From REBR01 sp033721915 (GTDB taxonomy: Bacteria > Pseudomonadota > Gammaproteobacteria > Pseudomonadales > Oleiphilaceae): a stretch of DNA of 57,246 nucleotides. The translations under genes and the position numbers were made by a program. This document shows, piece by piece, positions 25,071 to 34,041 of the stretch. The notes below the pieces were generated by a model. That model was not told the DNA's origin, ran no database searches, and was given only the letters and a program-made list of their open reading frames with translations. The stretch covers positions 1 through 57,246 of the forward strand of contig JAWWAC010000015.1 of NCBI GenBank assembly GCA_033721915.1, written 5' to 3'. Within the stretch, counting starts at the first letter, position 1; each line of letters starts with the position of its first letter.

Positions 25071-26525
25071 TCAGGCTTTGTTCAGCAACAACGCCCTCAG
25101 CCACCGGACATCCAGGTGGGTTTCTATGGTGTCCGCCAGGCGATCCAGCTCCGCTTCACGGTGGGCCTGGTAATCCACACTCTCCGCGCCCGCCAGACCG
25201 GCCCTGCGCAGCAGTGCATCGCAGCTGGCGGGGGCGTCGAACAGACCGTGGACATAACCCCCGAACACCTGACCGTCGCCGCTGATGGCCCCGTCGGGGC
25301 GCCCTTCCAGTGACATCAGCGGCCGCCTGAGGGCCGTGCCCGTGGTGACGCCGTTGTGGATCTCGTAGCCGGTCAGCGGGGTGTGCTCCGGGCAAAGAGT
25401 CCCGCTGACCTGTCGCAGCTGTTTGCCGGGCACCAGGCGGGTGTGCAGGTCCAGAAGACTGAACCCCGCCGACTCGCCGGGCTCTCCCTCCAGCCCCTCT
25501 GGGTCCGCCACGGTGTGGCCCAGCATCTGGAAGCCACCGCAGATCCCCAGCACATGACCGCCGTAGCGCAGGTGGCGCTGCAGCGCCGACTCCCAGCCCT
25601 GTGCCCGCAGAAAGGCCAGGTCCGAGCGGGTGCTCTTGCTGCCGGGGAGTATGATCAGGTCCGCGCCGGGTATGGGCTGGTCGGCGCGCACATAGCTCAG
25701 GTGGACCCGGGGGTGCAGGCGCAGCGGGTCAAAGTCGTTGTGGTTGCTCATGCGGGGCAGCACCGGCACCACCACCCGCAGGGCCTCTTCCCCGGCCTCA
25801 CGGCCGTGGATGCCCACACTGTCCTCGGCATCCAGCACCAGCCCCTGCAGGTAGGGCAGCACGCCCACCACCGGCTTGCCGGTGCGACGGCTGAGCCACT
25901 CAAGGCCACTGTCCAGCAGAGCCGGGTCGCCACGGAACCGGTTGATCACAAAACCACGGACCCGGGCCTGCTCACTCGCTGAGAGCAGCTCCAGTGTGCC
26001 CACCAGCTGGGCAAACACCCCACCCCGGTCAATGTCCCCCACCAGCAGCACCGGGCAGTCCGCCGCCTCGGCAAAACCCATGTTGGCAATGTCGTTGGCC
26101 CGCAGGTTGATCTCGGCCGGGCTGCCCGCCCCTTCCGCGACAATGACATCGTAACGGGCCGACAGGGCCCGCCAGGCCGCCATCACCGACCCGGCCGCCT
26201 CGGCCTTGAAGGCGTGGTAGTCCAGTGCGTCCATATTGCCGTGCACACGGCCGCGGAGAATCACCTGGGCGCCCCGGTCGCTCTGGGGCTTGAGCAGGAC
26301 CGGATTCATGTCACTGTGGGGGGCCACACCGCAGGCCAGCGCCTGCAGTGCGGTGGAGCGGCCGATCTCACCGCCATCCAGGGTGACGGCGCTGTTGAGG
26401 GCCATGTTCTGGGGCTTGAACGGCGCCACGGACACGCCCTGGCGGGCCAGCCAGCGGCACAGTGCCGCCACCAGCGTGCTTTTCCCGGCATCGGAAGTGG
26501 TGCCTTGCACCATCAGTGTGGTCAT
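25071..26525 (-). CDS. cobQ: Cobyric acid synthase
   Basis: The protein has 484 residues. It amidates adenosylcobyrinic acid a,c-diamide at four side chains in cobalamin synthesis. The N-terminal P-loop is QGTTSDAGKSTLVAALCR. The glutamine amidotransferase domain has GICGGFQMLG with the nucleophile Cys and GYEIHNGVT with the His. It is convergent with the ExoD gene and divergent from the PEP-CTERM gene. No cobalamin riboswitch was recognised upstream. Confidence 0.96.
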   Translation of the reverse strand: MTTLMVQGTTSDAGKSTLVAALCRWLARQGVSVAPFKPQNMALNSAVTLDGGEIGRSTALQALACGVAPHSDMNPVLLKPQSDRGAQVILRGRVHGNMDALDYHAFKAEAAGSVMAAWRALSARYDVIVAEGAGSPAEINLRANDIANMGFAEAADCPVLLVGDIDRGGVFAQLVGTLELLSASEQARVRGFVINRFRGDPALLDSGLEWLSRRTGKPVVGVLPYLQGLVLDAEDSVGIHGREAGEEALRVVVPVLPRMSNHNDFDPLRLHPRVHLSYVRADQPIPGADLIILPGSKSTRSDLAFLRAQGWESALQRHLRYGGHVLGICGGFQMLGHTVADPEGLEGEPGESAGFSLLDLHTRLVPGKQLRQVSGTLCPEHTPLTGYEIHNGVTTGTALRRPLMSLEGRPDGAISGDGQVFGGYVHGLFDAPASCDALLRRAGLAGAESVDYQAHREAELDRLADTIETHLDVRWLRALLLNKA

Positions 26526-26730
26526 GGGGCTGGGTGTTTCCTGTTTCCAAGTGTCGATTTTTTTAACAGCCAGGGCGCTCCCGGACGGGCTCCAGAATAA
26601 CAGAGCCTTTCATGAAAGGGGCTTATGCTCACTGGCGATTTTCTTGCATGGGTACCTGATAGTTCGGACCAGCTGCCGTCATGGCAGCGCCGTTGGACAG
26701 GACGTTCACCCAAACCGCATGGAGGCACTC

Positions 26731-27450
26731 ATGATAAAGCCACTGAAAACACTGATTGTCAGTTCCCTGTTACTGCTGGGCGTTAACGCCAACGCCGCCG
26801 TCATTGATATCAACACCGTCACTGGCGAATGGATCAGCACCGTCGGCGGCGGCGCCACGGTCACTGGCCTGGGCACCAACGAAGTGCGCTGGGGCAACCC
26901 TGCGTCTGCGGAAAAAAGCGGCCTGCGCTTTGATGGCGCCGCGCCGCCGGTCATCAGCGATGTGGGGCTGGATAACCCCTTCAGTGTGGGGGACCTGACG
27001 CATCTGAACTTCCCGGTCTTTGTCCCCGCCGCCAGTGAGGCACGGCTGGAGCTGACCGTGGGGCTGAGTGTCAACGGAGTCAGCCGCACCAGCCAGTTCC
27101 AGTACGACCTCGTGATTGAAGAAAGCCCCAATGTGACCGGTGATTGTCCGGATTTCCACAACGCCGGCAACCCTCCCTGTGACGACCGGGTGAGCGTTAT
27201 GAATCGGGTCACCAGTGACAGCTTTCTGATTGACGGTGAGCTTTTTACCCTGGTCATGCGGGGGTTTGAGAAGGACGGCGTCTTTACCTCCTCACTGGTC
27301 ACACAGGAGCAGGCCAGAACCACCGCCATGCTGATCGCCAGCCTCTCCAGTGCCCCCGCCACCGTGCCGGAACCGGGCTCACTGGCGCTGCTGCTGGCGG
27401 GGCTGGCCGGGCTGATGACCTCCGCCCGGGCAGGCCGTTCAGCCCGATGA
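26731..27450 (+). CDS. THxN family PEP-CTERM protein
   Basis: The protein has 239 residues. It starts at the ATG at 26731 with GGAGG upstream. It has a signal peptide (TLIVSSLLLLGVNANA), a beta-rich body containing THLNFPV, the signature of the THxN subgroup, and a C-terminal sorting signal VPEPGSLALLLAGLAGLMTS ending in Arg residues. Such proteins are processed by exosortase and usually secreted to the surface or matrix. No exosortase gene lies in the window. Its stop overlaps the end of the convergent receiver-like gene by 12 bases. Confidence 0.85.
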   Translation: MIKPLKTLIVSSLLLLGVNANAAVIDINTVTGEWISTVGGGATVTGLGTNEVRWGNPASAEKSGLRFDGAAPPVISDVGLDNPFSVGDLTHLNFPVFVPAASEARLELTVGLSVNGVSRTSQFQYDLVIEESPNVTGDCPDFHNAGNPPCDDRVSVMNRVTSDSFLIDGELFTLVMRGFEKDGVFTSSLVTQEQARTTAMLIASLSSAPATVPEPGSLALLLAGLAGLMTSARAGRSAR

Positions 27451-27894
27451 TCGGGCCAGTGGCAGCACAGCCAGCCAGTAGTCGGCCACCACTGCCAGAA
27501 CACGGCTCATGGCGCCCTGCTCGCCGGGCAGCCGGATCACGGAATTGACACCGCGGGCATAGGCACTGCGCAAGTCCAGTGCCTGGCCCTGTTCCGGGAG
27601 AACCACCACTGGCACGGGCTGTAACAGGGGTACCGAATGGATCAGTGTCATACAACCTGACAGGGTCCGGTTGTCACCGGTCTGCAGAAACAGCAGATCC
27701 GGCGCGGACTGGCCGTCCGGGTCGCCATCCGGCAGGGTTCGCAGATGCGTCTCCAGGGCATCCAGGCCTGCCAGCGGCTGCAACTGATGACCCAGCCGGC
27801 TGTCGGCCATGGTCTGGCGCAGTGTCTCCCATTGGCCCTTGCCGTCCGTGATCAGCCACACCCGGCACGGCACGGGTCGTTTTCCTAATTCCAT
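27439..27894 (-). CDS. Degenerate receiver (pseudo-receiver) protein
   Basis: The protein has about 151 residues with the pattern of a CheY-like receiver, but key residues are missing. It starts at 27894 after a G-rich stretch. Where receivers have the phospho-acceptor Asp, it reads PDLLFLQTGDN with Gln. The conserved Lys region is SVIRLPGEQG, and only one acidic residue of the first pair is kept (LITDGKG). It is the last gene of the signalling operon and cannot be phosphorylated in the usual way. It may be a protein-interaction module. The receiver assignment is by pattern only. Confidence 0.6.
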   Translation of the reverse strand: MELGKRPVPCRVWLITDGKGQWETLRQTMADSRLGHQLQPLAGLDALETHLRTLPDGDPDGQSAPDLLFLQTGDNRTLSGCMTLIHSVPLLQPVPVVVLPEQGQALDLRSAYARGVNSVIRLPGEQGAMSRVLAVVADYWLAVLPLARSSG

Positions 27895-27970
27895 ACCCCC
27901 CCCACACGGGAAGCGGCGAAAACCGGCCCCAGACCAGGACGACGTGACACCCGGACACAGAGCCGCACTG

Positions 27971-29713
27971 TCAGAAGACCTCCTGGCTTTCCCGGCCCAG
28001 ATTGTGCTCCATGGCAAAATCCAGTGCCTGATCCTGATGCATGGGTCGCCCCACCAGATAACCCTGTCCCTGCTGGCAGCCCAGCTGGCGCAGCATCATC
28101 ATCTGCTCACGGGTTTCCACCCCTTCCGCCACGACCGTCAGGCCCAGGGATTCCGCCAGCGTGACAATGGCCCTGGCAATCTCCGGCTCGGCCACCGCCA
28201 CGTTGCCACCGGCGGCAAAATTCTCCCCCGAGACAAAACTCTTGTCGATCTTCAGTGTGTCCAGTGGGAACTGCTTGAGATAGCGCAGCGAGGAATAACC
28301 GGTACCAAAATCATCAATGGAGATGCCAAGGCCCTGGCTTTTGAGACGCTTCAGCTCACAGGGCAGCCGGTGCTGGTCACCGGTAATGTCAATCAGCATC
28401 TCCTCGGTCAGCTCAATTTCAAGGCCACTGGGGATGCCGCCAAACGGCGCCACCAGGGCTTCAAAGCGGCTGCAGAAACTGGGGTCCCTCATCTGCACCG
28501 GCGAGACATTGATGGACAGTGACAGCTCAAGCCCACGGGCCTGCCATTCCTGCAACAGGCGACAGGACTCCTGAATCACCCAGTTGCCTATGGGCACAAT
28601 CAGGCCGGTCTTCTCCGCCACGGCAATAAAGTCATTGGGCATCACCAGGCTGCCATCCTGCCGTCGCCATCGTATCAGCCCCTCAAAACCGGTGATCAGC
28701 ACCCCGTCAATGGACCACTTGGGCTGCAGGTGCAGCTCAAACTCCCCGTTCTCAAGGGCCTCTCGCAAACCCTGCTCCACCTGAATGCTCCGCTCGAGCC
28801 GGGTCTGGAGACTGTCGGTGAAAAATTGAATGTTGCCGGCACCCCGGGCCTTGGCGGCGTACAGGGCCATGTCGGCTTTCTGCATCAGTGCCACTGCCGT
28901 ATCCCCGTTATCGGGGTACAGGGCAATGCCGACACTGGCGGAGAGGTTCAATATGTTGCCACTGACCTGCATGGGTTCCCCCAGTGACGCCACCAGCTTC
29001 TCAGCCACCACCCGTGCGGCCTCGAAGTCGGGGATATCGTCCAGCAGCATGGTAAATTCATCGCCTCCCATGCGAGCCACCACATCACACTCCCTGACCC
29101 CATTACGGATCCGTTCCGCCACCTGCCGAAGCAACTGGTCTCCTACCGGATGTCCCAGGGTGTCGTTGACTTCCTTGAACCGGTCCAGATCCAGAAACAG
29201 CACCGCCAGCTGGCGGTCAAATCGTTGTGAACGAGCCAGTGAGTAGGAAAGAATCTCCTCAAAGAGAAGCCGGTTACCCAACCCGGTCAGGGAATCGTGC
29301 TTGGCCAGGCGCTGCAGTGCCAGTTCCGAATTCTTGTGTTCGATGGCATGACGGATAACCCGCTGCAGAAGGCTGGTGGACAGCTCCTCCTTGGGCAGGT
29401 AATCCGAGGCGCCCCGGGTCATCACCTCATCGTCCAGGGTCTCCGCTCCCTGTCCGGTAAGAATGATCACCGGCTGTTCACAGCGCATTTCACGGGCCTC
29501 GTTCAGCCAGTCCAGGCCCGTGCGGGCCCCCAGGTAATAATCCACCAGGTAGACATCATGCTGCTGGCGCTTCAGGGCGGCCACACCGGAGTCGTAATCC
29601 TCCGCGTGCTCCACCACAAACCGACACTGGCCGGCCTGGCTGAGGTATTCCTCCACCAGCACCCGGTCGACGGGGTCATCGTCCACCATCAGGACACGCA
29701 CTTCTTTATTCAC
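27971..29713 (-). CDS. Receiver-GGDEF-EAL response regulator
   Basis: The protein has about 580 residues. I start it at the GTG at 29713 (VNKEVRVLMVDDDPVDR), which overlaps the end of the upstream regulator by 8 bases. The receiver has VYLVDYYLGARTG with the Asp. GGDEF is intact, and RECD five residues before it fits the c-di-GMP inhibitory site. The phosphodiesterase domain has FEGLIRW (EGL instead of EAL, Glu kept), ELTEEMLI, IDDFGTGYSSLRYL and VVAEGVETREQ. It may therefore both make and break c-di-GMP. It is the likely output of the neighbouring ETR1-like kinase. Confidence 0.9.
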   Translation of the reverse strand: MNKEVRVLMVDDDPVDRVLVEEYLSQAGQCRFVVEHAEDYDSGVAALKRQQHDVYLVDYYLGARTGLDWLNEAREMRCEQPVIILTGQGAETLDDEVMTRGASDYLPKEELSTSLLQRVIRHAIEHKNSELALQRLAKHDSLTGLGNRLLFEEILSYSLARSQRFDRQLAVLFLDLDRFKEVNDTLGHPVGDQLLRQVAERIRNGVRECDVVARMGGDEFTMLLDDIPDFEAARVVAEKLVASLGEPMQVSGNILNLSASVGIALYPDNGDTAVALMQKADMALYAAKARGAGNIQFFTDSLQTRLERSIQVEQGLREALENGEFELHLQPKWSIDGVLITGFEGLIRWRRQDGSLVMPNDFIAVAEKTGLIVPIGNWVIQESCRLLQEWQARGLELSLSINVSPVQMRDPSFCSRFEALVAPFGGIPSGLEIELTEEMLIDITGDQHRLPCELKRLKSQGLGISIDDFGTGYSSLRYLKQFPLDTLKIDKSFVSGENFAAGGNVAVAEPEIARAIVTLAESLGLTVVAEGVETREQMMMLRQLGCQQGQGYLVGRPMHQDQALDFAMEHNLGRESQEVF

Positions 29714-30167
29714 AGGGGGGTAACTCCACAATACCGCACCAGTAAGCGCCAAAGCCGCGAATCTGGGCCACCAGCTGATCGAATTCCAGGGGTTTACAGA
29801 GAAAGGAACTGGCACCCAGTCTGTAACTGCGCATCACCTCCTCGGCCTGGGTAGAGGTGGTCATCACCACAACCGGCAGATGCTTCAGTGACGGATCATG
29901 GCGGATGGCCTTGAGACAGCCCCAGCCATCCAGCCTCGGCATATTCAGGTCCAGCAGCACCACACCGGGCATGGGAAAGCGCTGACGGTCGCCGTAAGGG
30001 CCTTCGCCGCGCAGATAATGCAACAACTGTTCGCCATCCTCAACAAAATACAACGGGCCGGTCAGCCCCGCCTCCAGGAAGGCCTCCTGGGTCAGAGTCC
30101 GGTCCATGGCATCGTCATCGGCCATGAGTATGGGCGTGGGTCCGGGCTTCAATTTTTCAGGCTTCAA
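29706..30167 (-). CDS. Single-domain response regulator (Rcp1-like)
   Basis: The protein has 153 residues if started at the TTG at 30167, which has GAGGAGG six bases upstream and overlaps the kinase stop by 11 bases. The open frame runs to 30221 without better support. The receiver shows ILMADDDAMDR (acidic pocket), VVLLDLNMPRLDGW (phospho-Asp), VVVMTTST and FLCKPLEF (Lys). This class commonly partners phytochrome-like kinases. It lies between the kinase and the GGDEF-EAL protein, so it is likely the direct phosphate acceptor or a shuttle. Confidence 0.88.
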   Translation of the reverse strand: MKPEKLKPGPTPILMADDDAMDRTLTQEAFLEAGLTGPLYFVEDGEQLLHYLRGEGPYGDRQRFPMPGVVLLDLNMPRLDGWGCLKAIRHDPSLKHLPVVVMTTSTQAEEVMRSYRLGASSFLCKPLEFDQLVAQIRGFGAYWCGIVELPPCE

Positions 30168-31419
30168 GGGTGCCCTCCTCCTGATGGACAGGCAGGCGAA
30201 CGGTAAACCGGGTGCCTTCACCAGGCTCGCTCACCACATCAATGCGGCCGCCGTGGCGTTCGGCGATTTTCTTGCAGATGGCCAGGCCCATTCCGGTTCC
30301 GGAGTAGTCGGTCTTGCCATGAAGGCGCTTGAACACCTCAAAAATCTGGTCCTTGTACGCCATGTCAAAACCGATACCGTTGTCACTGACATGGAGGTCG
30401 TAGTGATCCGGTCCGGCGGCTTCCCCGTGGATTCGGATCACCGGCGGGGTCTCGGCCTGACGGTACTTGATGGCGTTGCTCACCAGGTTCTGCAGCAATT
30501 GGCGCAGCTGGGTGCGATCCCCACTGACGGTCGGCAGCGGCTCCACCTCGATGCGGGCGTTGCTTTCTTCAATGGACAGCTGCAGGTCTCTTTTCATCTC
30601 CTCCGCCACTTTTTCCAGAGCCACCGGCTCAAGACTCAGCCCCTGTGAGGAAACACGGCTGAATCGCAACAGACTGTCCAGCAGGGACTCCATGCGTTGC
30701 GCGGAATCGCGGATATAACCCACAAACTCATTGCCCTTGTCGTCAAACTGGCCGTAGCGGCCCGTGCCCAGCAACTGTGTGAAGGACATCAGCTTGCGCA
30801 GTGGCTCACGAAGGTCATGGGAGGCCACAAAGGCGAACTGCTCCAGTTCCTGGTTGGAGCGGGCAAAGGCCTGATTCTGCTCCCTGAGCTGGTTCTCCAG
30901 GTTCTTGCGCTCAAGGGCCTCCTGCTCCAGCTGCTCCTTGGTGCGGGTCAGCTCCTCCACTTTCAGCTTCAGTTCGCGATGGGCTTCTTCCAGTCGCCCC
31001 TCGGAGGCTTCACGACGGTCCACCTCCCTCCTCAGGCTATTGTTGGCGGCCGCCAGAGCAGAGGGGCTGGGCAGCGCCAGCACCCTGGGGATCAGTGGCC
31101 ATACCAGCACGGCGGTCAGTACAGAGACCAGCCCTGTCACCAGCTTGATGTGCCCTGAGAGGTAGTAATTGCCGTGCCAGACATTCCAGATATTCATCAG
31201 GTGGGTGGTACCACAGGCAAAGATAAACAGGGCGAATAGCACAAACATCCAGCGGTACTCCAGATCCCGCCGCTTTTTCATCAGCACCCACAGGGCCACG
31301 GGAATGGAGAAATAGGCCAGTGTGATCAGGGTGTCGGAGCCGATATGCAGCCAAAGCAGGTCCGGCCGCCACAAGTAACAGTGGCCGTGGCCCATGAAGT
31401 GGGAGGGCAGCATATCCAT
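30157..31419 (-). CDS. Ethylene receptor-like (ETR1-type) sensor histidine kinase
   Basis: The protein has 420 residues. The first 115 form three hydrophobic helices closely resembling the ethylene-binding domain of plant ETR1: SDTLITLAYFSIP and FALFIFACGTTHLMNIW. With a constant offset of four, the ETR1 residues Asp25, Tyr32, Ile62, Cys65 and His69 are Asp29, Tyr36, Ile66, Cys69 and His73 here; Cys and His bind copper in ETR1. A coiled coil (about 125-190) leads to a HisKA domain with FVASHDLREPLRKL (His201) and HATPase boxes LVSNAIKY, SDNGIGFD and GTGMGLAI. There is no GAF domain. The ligand is inferred, not shown. It starts an overlapping operon with two regulators. Confidence 0.9.
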   Translation of the reverse strand: MDMLPSHFMGHGHCYLWRPDLLWLHIGSDTLITLAYFSIPVALWVLMKKRRDLEYRWMFVLFALFIFACGTTHLMNIWNVWHGNYYLSGHIKLVTGLVSVLTAVLVWPLIPRVLALPSPSALAAANNSLRREVDRREASEGRLEEAHRELKLKVEELTRTKEQLEQEALERKNLENQLREQNQAFARSNQELEQFAFVASHDLREPLRKLMSFTQLLGTGRYGQFDDKGNEFVGYIRDSAQRMESLLDSLLRFSRVSSQGLSLEPVALEKVAEEMKRDLQLSIEESNARIEVEPLPTVSGDRTQLRQLLQNLVSNAIKYRQAETPPVIRIHGEAAGPDHYDLHVSDNGIGFDMAYKDQIFEVFKRLHGKTDYSGTGMGLAICKKIAERHGGRIDVVSEPGEGTRFTVRLPVHQEEGTLEA

Positions 31420-31573
31420 AAAGGGCTCCGGGTCCGGTAGGTGTCAGCGCAAACAATGAAAGACGGTTCAGATTAATGGATTATAGAGCAAATGTCCTTC
31501 AATGGCTTGTCACCGAAGTCGCTTGGAACTTACCCGGTTTGTACGCTTCACGGGCGGATTCAGCGCAATGGAA

Positions 31574-32254
31574 TCAGCGGTTGACCCAGCCACCACAGAG
31601 GGGGAACACCTGCCCCACAAAACAGCTGGCCGGGTCACTGCACAGGTAGGCCACAAACTCCGCATCCTCACGGGCGGACACCAGCCGCCCCAGTGGCACC
31701 TCCCGCCTGAGCCGCTCCTGGAAGCGGGGATTGTCCTGAACCTCTTGCGGGAAATAGGTGGGGTTGTCCACAAAGTTCTGGGCAATGGCGTTGACCTGGA
31801 TATTGTCACGGGCCAGCTCCACCCCCACCGCCTGCACATAGGCCAGCTGGGCGCCCCGGGCCGCGCTGTAGGTGGAGGCCCGGCGCATGCCCCGCAGCGC
31901 CGAGGCACTGCCCATCACCAGTATCCGGCCCTGCCCCCGCTGTCGCATGCCGGGCACCACGGCCCTCACCAGGCGCGGCAATGGGTCCACCAGTGCCGCA
32001 AAGGTCTCGCGCCACTCAGCATCGCCCACCTCTTCGGCGGGAGTGCCCGGTGCGGCAATGGCCAGGTTGGCCACCAGCACATCAATCTCCCCGCAATCGG
32101 CCACAAGACGTTCCGCCGCCTCCGGTTGTGAAAGGGACACTTCGCTGGCTATCACCTCTGCCCCGTGCTGCCTTAGCACGTCGCACAGAGTCGGCCCCAT
32201 GAAATCGCCGGCCTGTGTGACCAGGATGCGTTTGCCCTGCAGTGTCTCTGTCAT
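31574..32254 (-). CDS. SDR-fold protein with halohydrin dehalogenase fingerprint
   Basis: The protein has 226 residues. In place of the NAD-binding TGxxxGxG it has Thr13-x4-Phe18-x-Gly20 (TQAGDFMG). Its catalytic triad is Ser116, Tyr129 and Arg133, with spacing S-x12-Y-x3-R. These two patterns define halohydrin dehalogenases, which turn vicinal halohydrins into epoxides and release halide without a cofactor. A normal reductase would have Lys in place of Arg133. The loop NPTYFPQ also resembles their halide-binding region, and the C-terminus ends CGGWVNR. The ATG at 32254 follows GGAGAACGACA. The activity is inferred. Confidence 0.75.
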   Translation of the reverse strand: MTETLQGKRILVTQAGDFMGPTLCDVLRQHGAEVIASEVSLSQPEAAERLVADCGEIDVLVANLAIAAPGTPAEEVGDAEWRETFAALVDPLPRLVRAVVPGMRQRGQGRILVMGSASALRGMRRASTYSAARGAQLAYVQAVGVELARDNIQVNAIAQNFVDNPTYFPQEVQDNPRFQERLRREVPLGRLVSAREDAEFVAYLCSDPASCFVGQVFPLCGGWVNR

Positions 32255-32454
32255 TGTCGTTCTCCAGAAATGGCTGTCTGTCGTGAGGAAACAGCATAGT
32301 CCACGCCCACGACGGGAGCACAGCAAGAGGGCGATTCCCGGGAAAGATCTGATGAAAACGACCTGTTGCCAGATGGCCCCTGAAGACTATCCTGTCTTTC
32401 ATCACTGTGACCACAGCCACACCTGGCCATCACCATCAGACCCCGGGAGCCCCA

Positions 32455-33600
32455 ATGACATTTGATGACTTTCTGAAAATTCTGGCCAAACACAGCGGCT
32501 CGGACCTGTATCTGAGCACCGGCGCACCGCCCTGCGCCAAGTTCGACGGCAAACTGCGTCCCATTGACCGGACTCCCATGGACCCGGGGGTGATCATGGG
32601 CTTTGCCCAGCAGATCATGAGTGAGAAACAGAAAGCGGAGTTCGAGGAAGAGCTGGAAATGAACCTGGCCTACAGCATCCGTGGCGTGGGGCGCTTCCGG
32701 GTCAATATCTTCCGCCAGCGTAACGAGATTTCCATAGTGGCCCGCAACATCGTCACGGAAATCCCCAACGCCGATGACCTGGGACTGCCCCCCATACTCA
32801 AGGACATCATACTGGCCAAGCGCGGCCTGGTGCTGTTTGTGGGCGCCACCGGCTCCGGCAAATCCACCTCACTGGCGGCACTGATCGACCACCGCAACAG
32901 CAACAGCACCGGCCATATCATCACCATCGAGGACCCGGTGGAGTTCATCCACCGCCACAAGAAGTGCATCGTCAACCAGCGGGAAGTGGGGGTGGACACC
33001 CACAGCTTCAAAAAGGCCCTGAAAAACACGCTGCGACAGGCTCCGGACGTGATCCTGATCGGCGAGATCCGCGACCGGGAGACCATGGAGCACGCACTGG
33101 CCTTCGCCGAGACCGGCCACCTGTGCATCTCCACGCTGCACGCCAACAACGCCAACCAGGCACTGGACCGGATCATCAACTTCTTCCCGGAAGAGCGCCG
33201 TCAGCAGCTGTTCATGGACCTGGCCATGAACCTCAAGGCCTTTATCTCGCAACGGCTGGTGCCCACCATCGACGGCAAGCGCTGCGCCGCCATCGAGATC
33301 CTGCTGGGCACCCCCACCATCAGCGACACCATCCTCAAGGGGGAGCTGGATGCCATCAAGCCGCTGATGGAGAAATCCGCCAACCTGGGCATGCAGACCT
33401 TTGACATGGCCCTGTTCAATCTCTGGAAAGAAGGCCGTATCAGCCAGGAGGAGGCCCTGAAAAACGCCGATTCCGCCAACAACCTGCGTCTGAAGATCAA
33501 GCTGGACAGCCGCGATGGGCAAGGCCCCGGAGCGGCCCCCTCCAGTGGCGGCCTGTCACTGGAAATCGAAGGGGACGGGGATGATGAGCCGGAGTCCTGA
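32455..33600 (+). CDS. pilU: Type IV pilus retraction ATPase PilU
   Basis: The protein has 381 residues. PilU assists PilT in pulling back type IVa pili. Walker A is GATGSGKSTSLAALID. ITIEDPVEFIHRHKKCIVNQREVGVDT and GEIRDRETMEHALAFAETGH are conserved secretion-ATPase boxes. HRHKKC and the length of the tail fit PilU better than PilT. No pilT lies beside it in this window. The start at 32455 has no strong ribosome site; the next in-frame ATG upstream is 32407. Confidence 0.88.
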   Translation: MTFDDFLKILAKHSGSDLYLSTGAPPCAKFDGKLRPIDRTPMDPGVIMGFAQQIMSEKQKAEFEEELEMNLAYSIRGVGRFRVNIFRQRNEISIVARNIVTEIPNADDLGLPPILKDIILAKRGLVLFVGATGSGKSTSLAALIDHRNSNSTGHIITIEDPVEFIHRHKKCIVNQREVGVDTHSFKKALKNTLRQAPDVILIGEIRDRETMEHALAFAETGHLCISTLHANNANQALDRIINFFPEERRQQLFMDLAMNLKAFISQRLVPTIDGKRCAAIEILLGTPTISDTILKGELDAIKPLMEKSANLGMQTFDMALFNLWKEGRISQEEALKNADSANNLRLKIKLDSRDGQGPGAAPSSGGLSLEIEGDGDDEPES

Positions 33601-33610
33601 GTCGGCGGAT

Positions 33611-33633
33611 ACCCCGGACCTCCGGTCCGGGGT
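33611..33633. terminator. Hairpin between pilU and the S4-domain gene
   Basis: ACCCCGGACC (33611-33620) and GGTCCGGGGT (33624-33633) form a perfect 10-base stem with a 3-base loop. There is no T tract, so it is a weak terminator candidate. It lies right after the pilU stop and up to the convergent gene's stop. Confidence 0.5.
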
Positions 33634-33848
33634 CACTCGGGGGCCATGATGGCCAGCGTCTCACCACCACACGCCACCCGGTCCCCGGCCACTATCTGGC
33701 GGCGCTTGCGGGTTTCTACCTCGCCGTTGACCGTTACCTCACCGGCATCGATGGCAGCCTTGGCTTCGCCGCCACTGCCATAGAGGCCTTCGAACTTGAG
33801 GATCTTGAACAGTTCCACGGGTTGACGGGTCAGCAGGACTTCGCGCAT
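33633..33848 (-). CDS. YbcJ-like S4-domain RNA-binding protein
   Basis: The protein has 71 residues. It has the S4-like pattern FKILKFEGLYGSGGEAKAAI, followed by AGEVTVNGEVETRKRRQIVAGD. YbcJ family proteins bind RNA and are linked to ribosome or translation function, though the exact role is not settled. It is convergent with pilU. The start ATG is 33848. Confidence 0.85.
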   Translation of the reverse strand: MREVLLTRQPVELFKILKFEGLYGSGGEAKAAIDAGEVTVNGEVETRKRRQIVAGDRVACGGETLAIMAPE

Positions 33849-34041
33849 GGCGGCAATGGACCTTCTGTGGGAGGAAATATCGCATCAGGATAACCGACCG
33901 GGGTTGAAACATCAGCCTCTGTCCTGGCCTGATCCACATGGGGCAGACTGGTTGGCACTCCAATGGCGCGAAAAAGGATACAATCCGCGCGGAGCCGGTA
34001 TCGACCCCGGTTCCGGAACCTCAACCGACAAGGAGCGTAGG

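Noticed and set aside
26526..26730. Cobalamin riboswitch upstream of cobQ
   Set aside because: No B12-box-like pattern was visible; the stretch looks unstructured.
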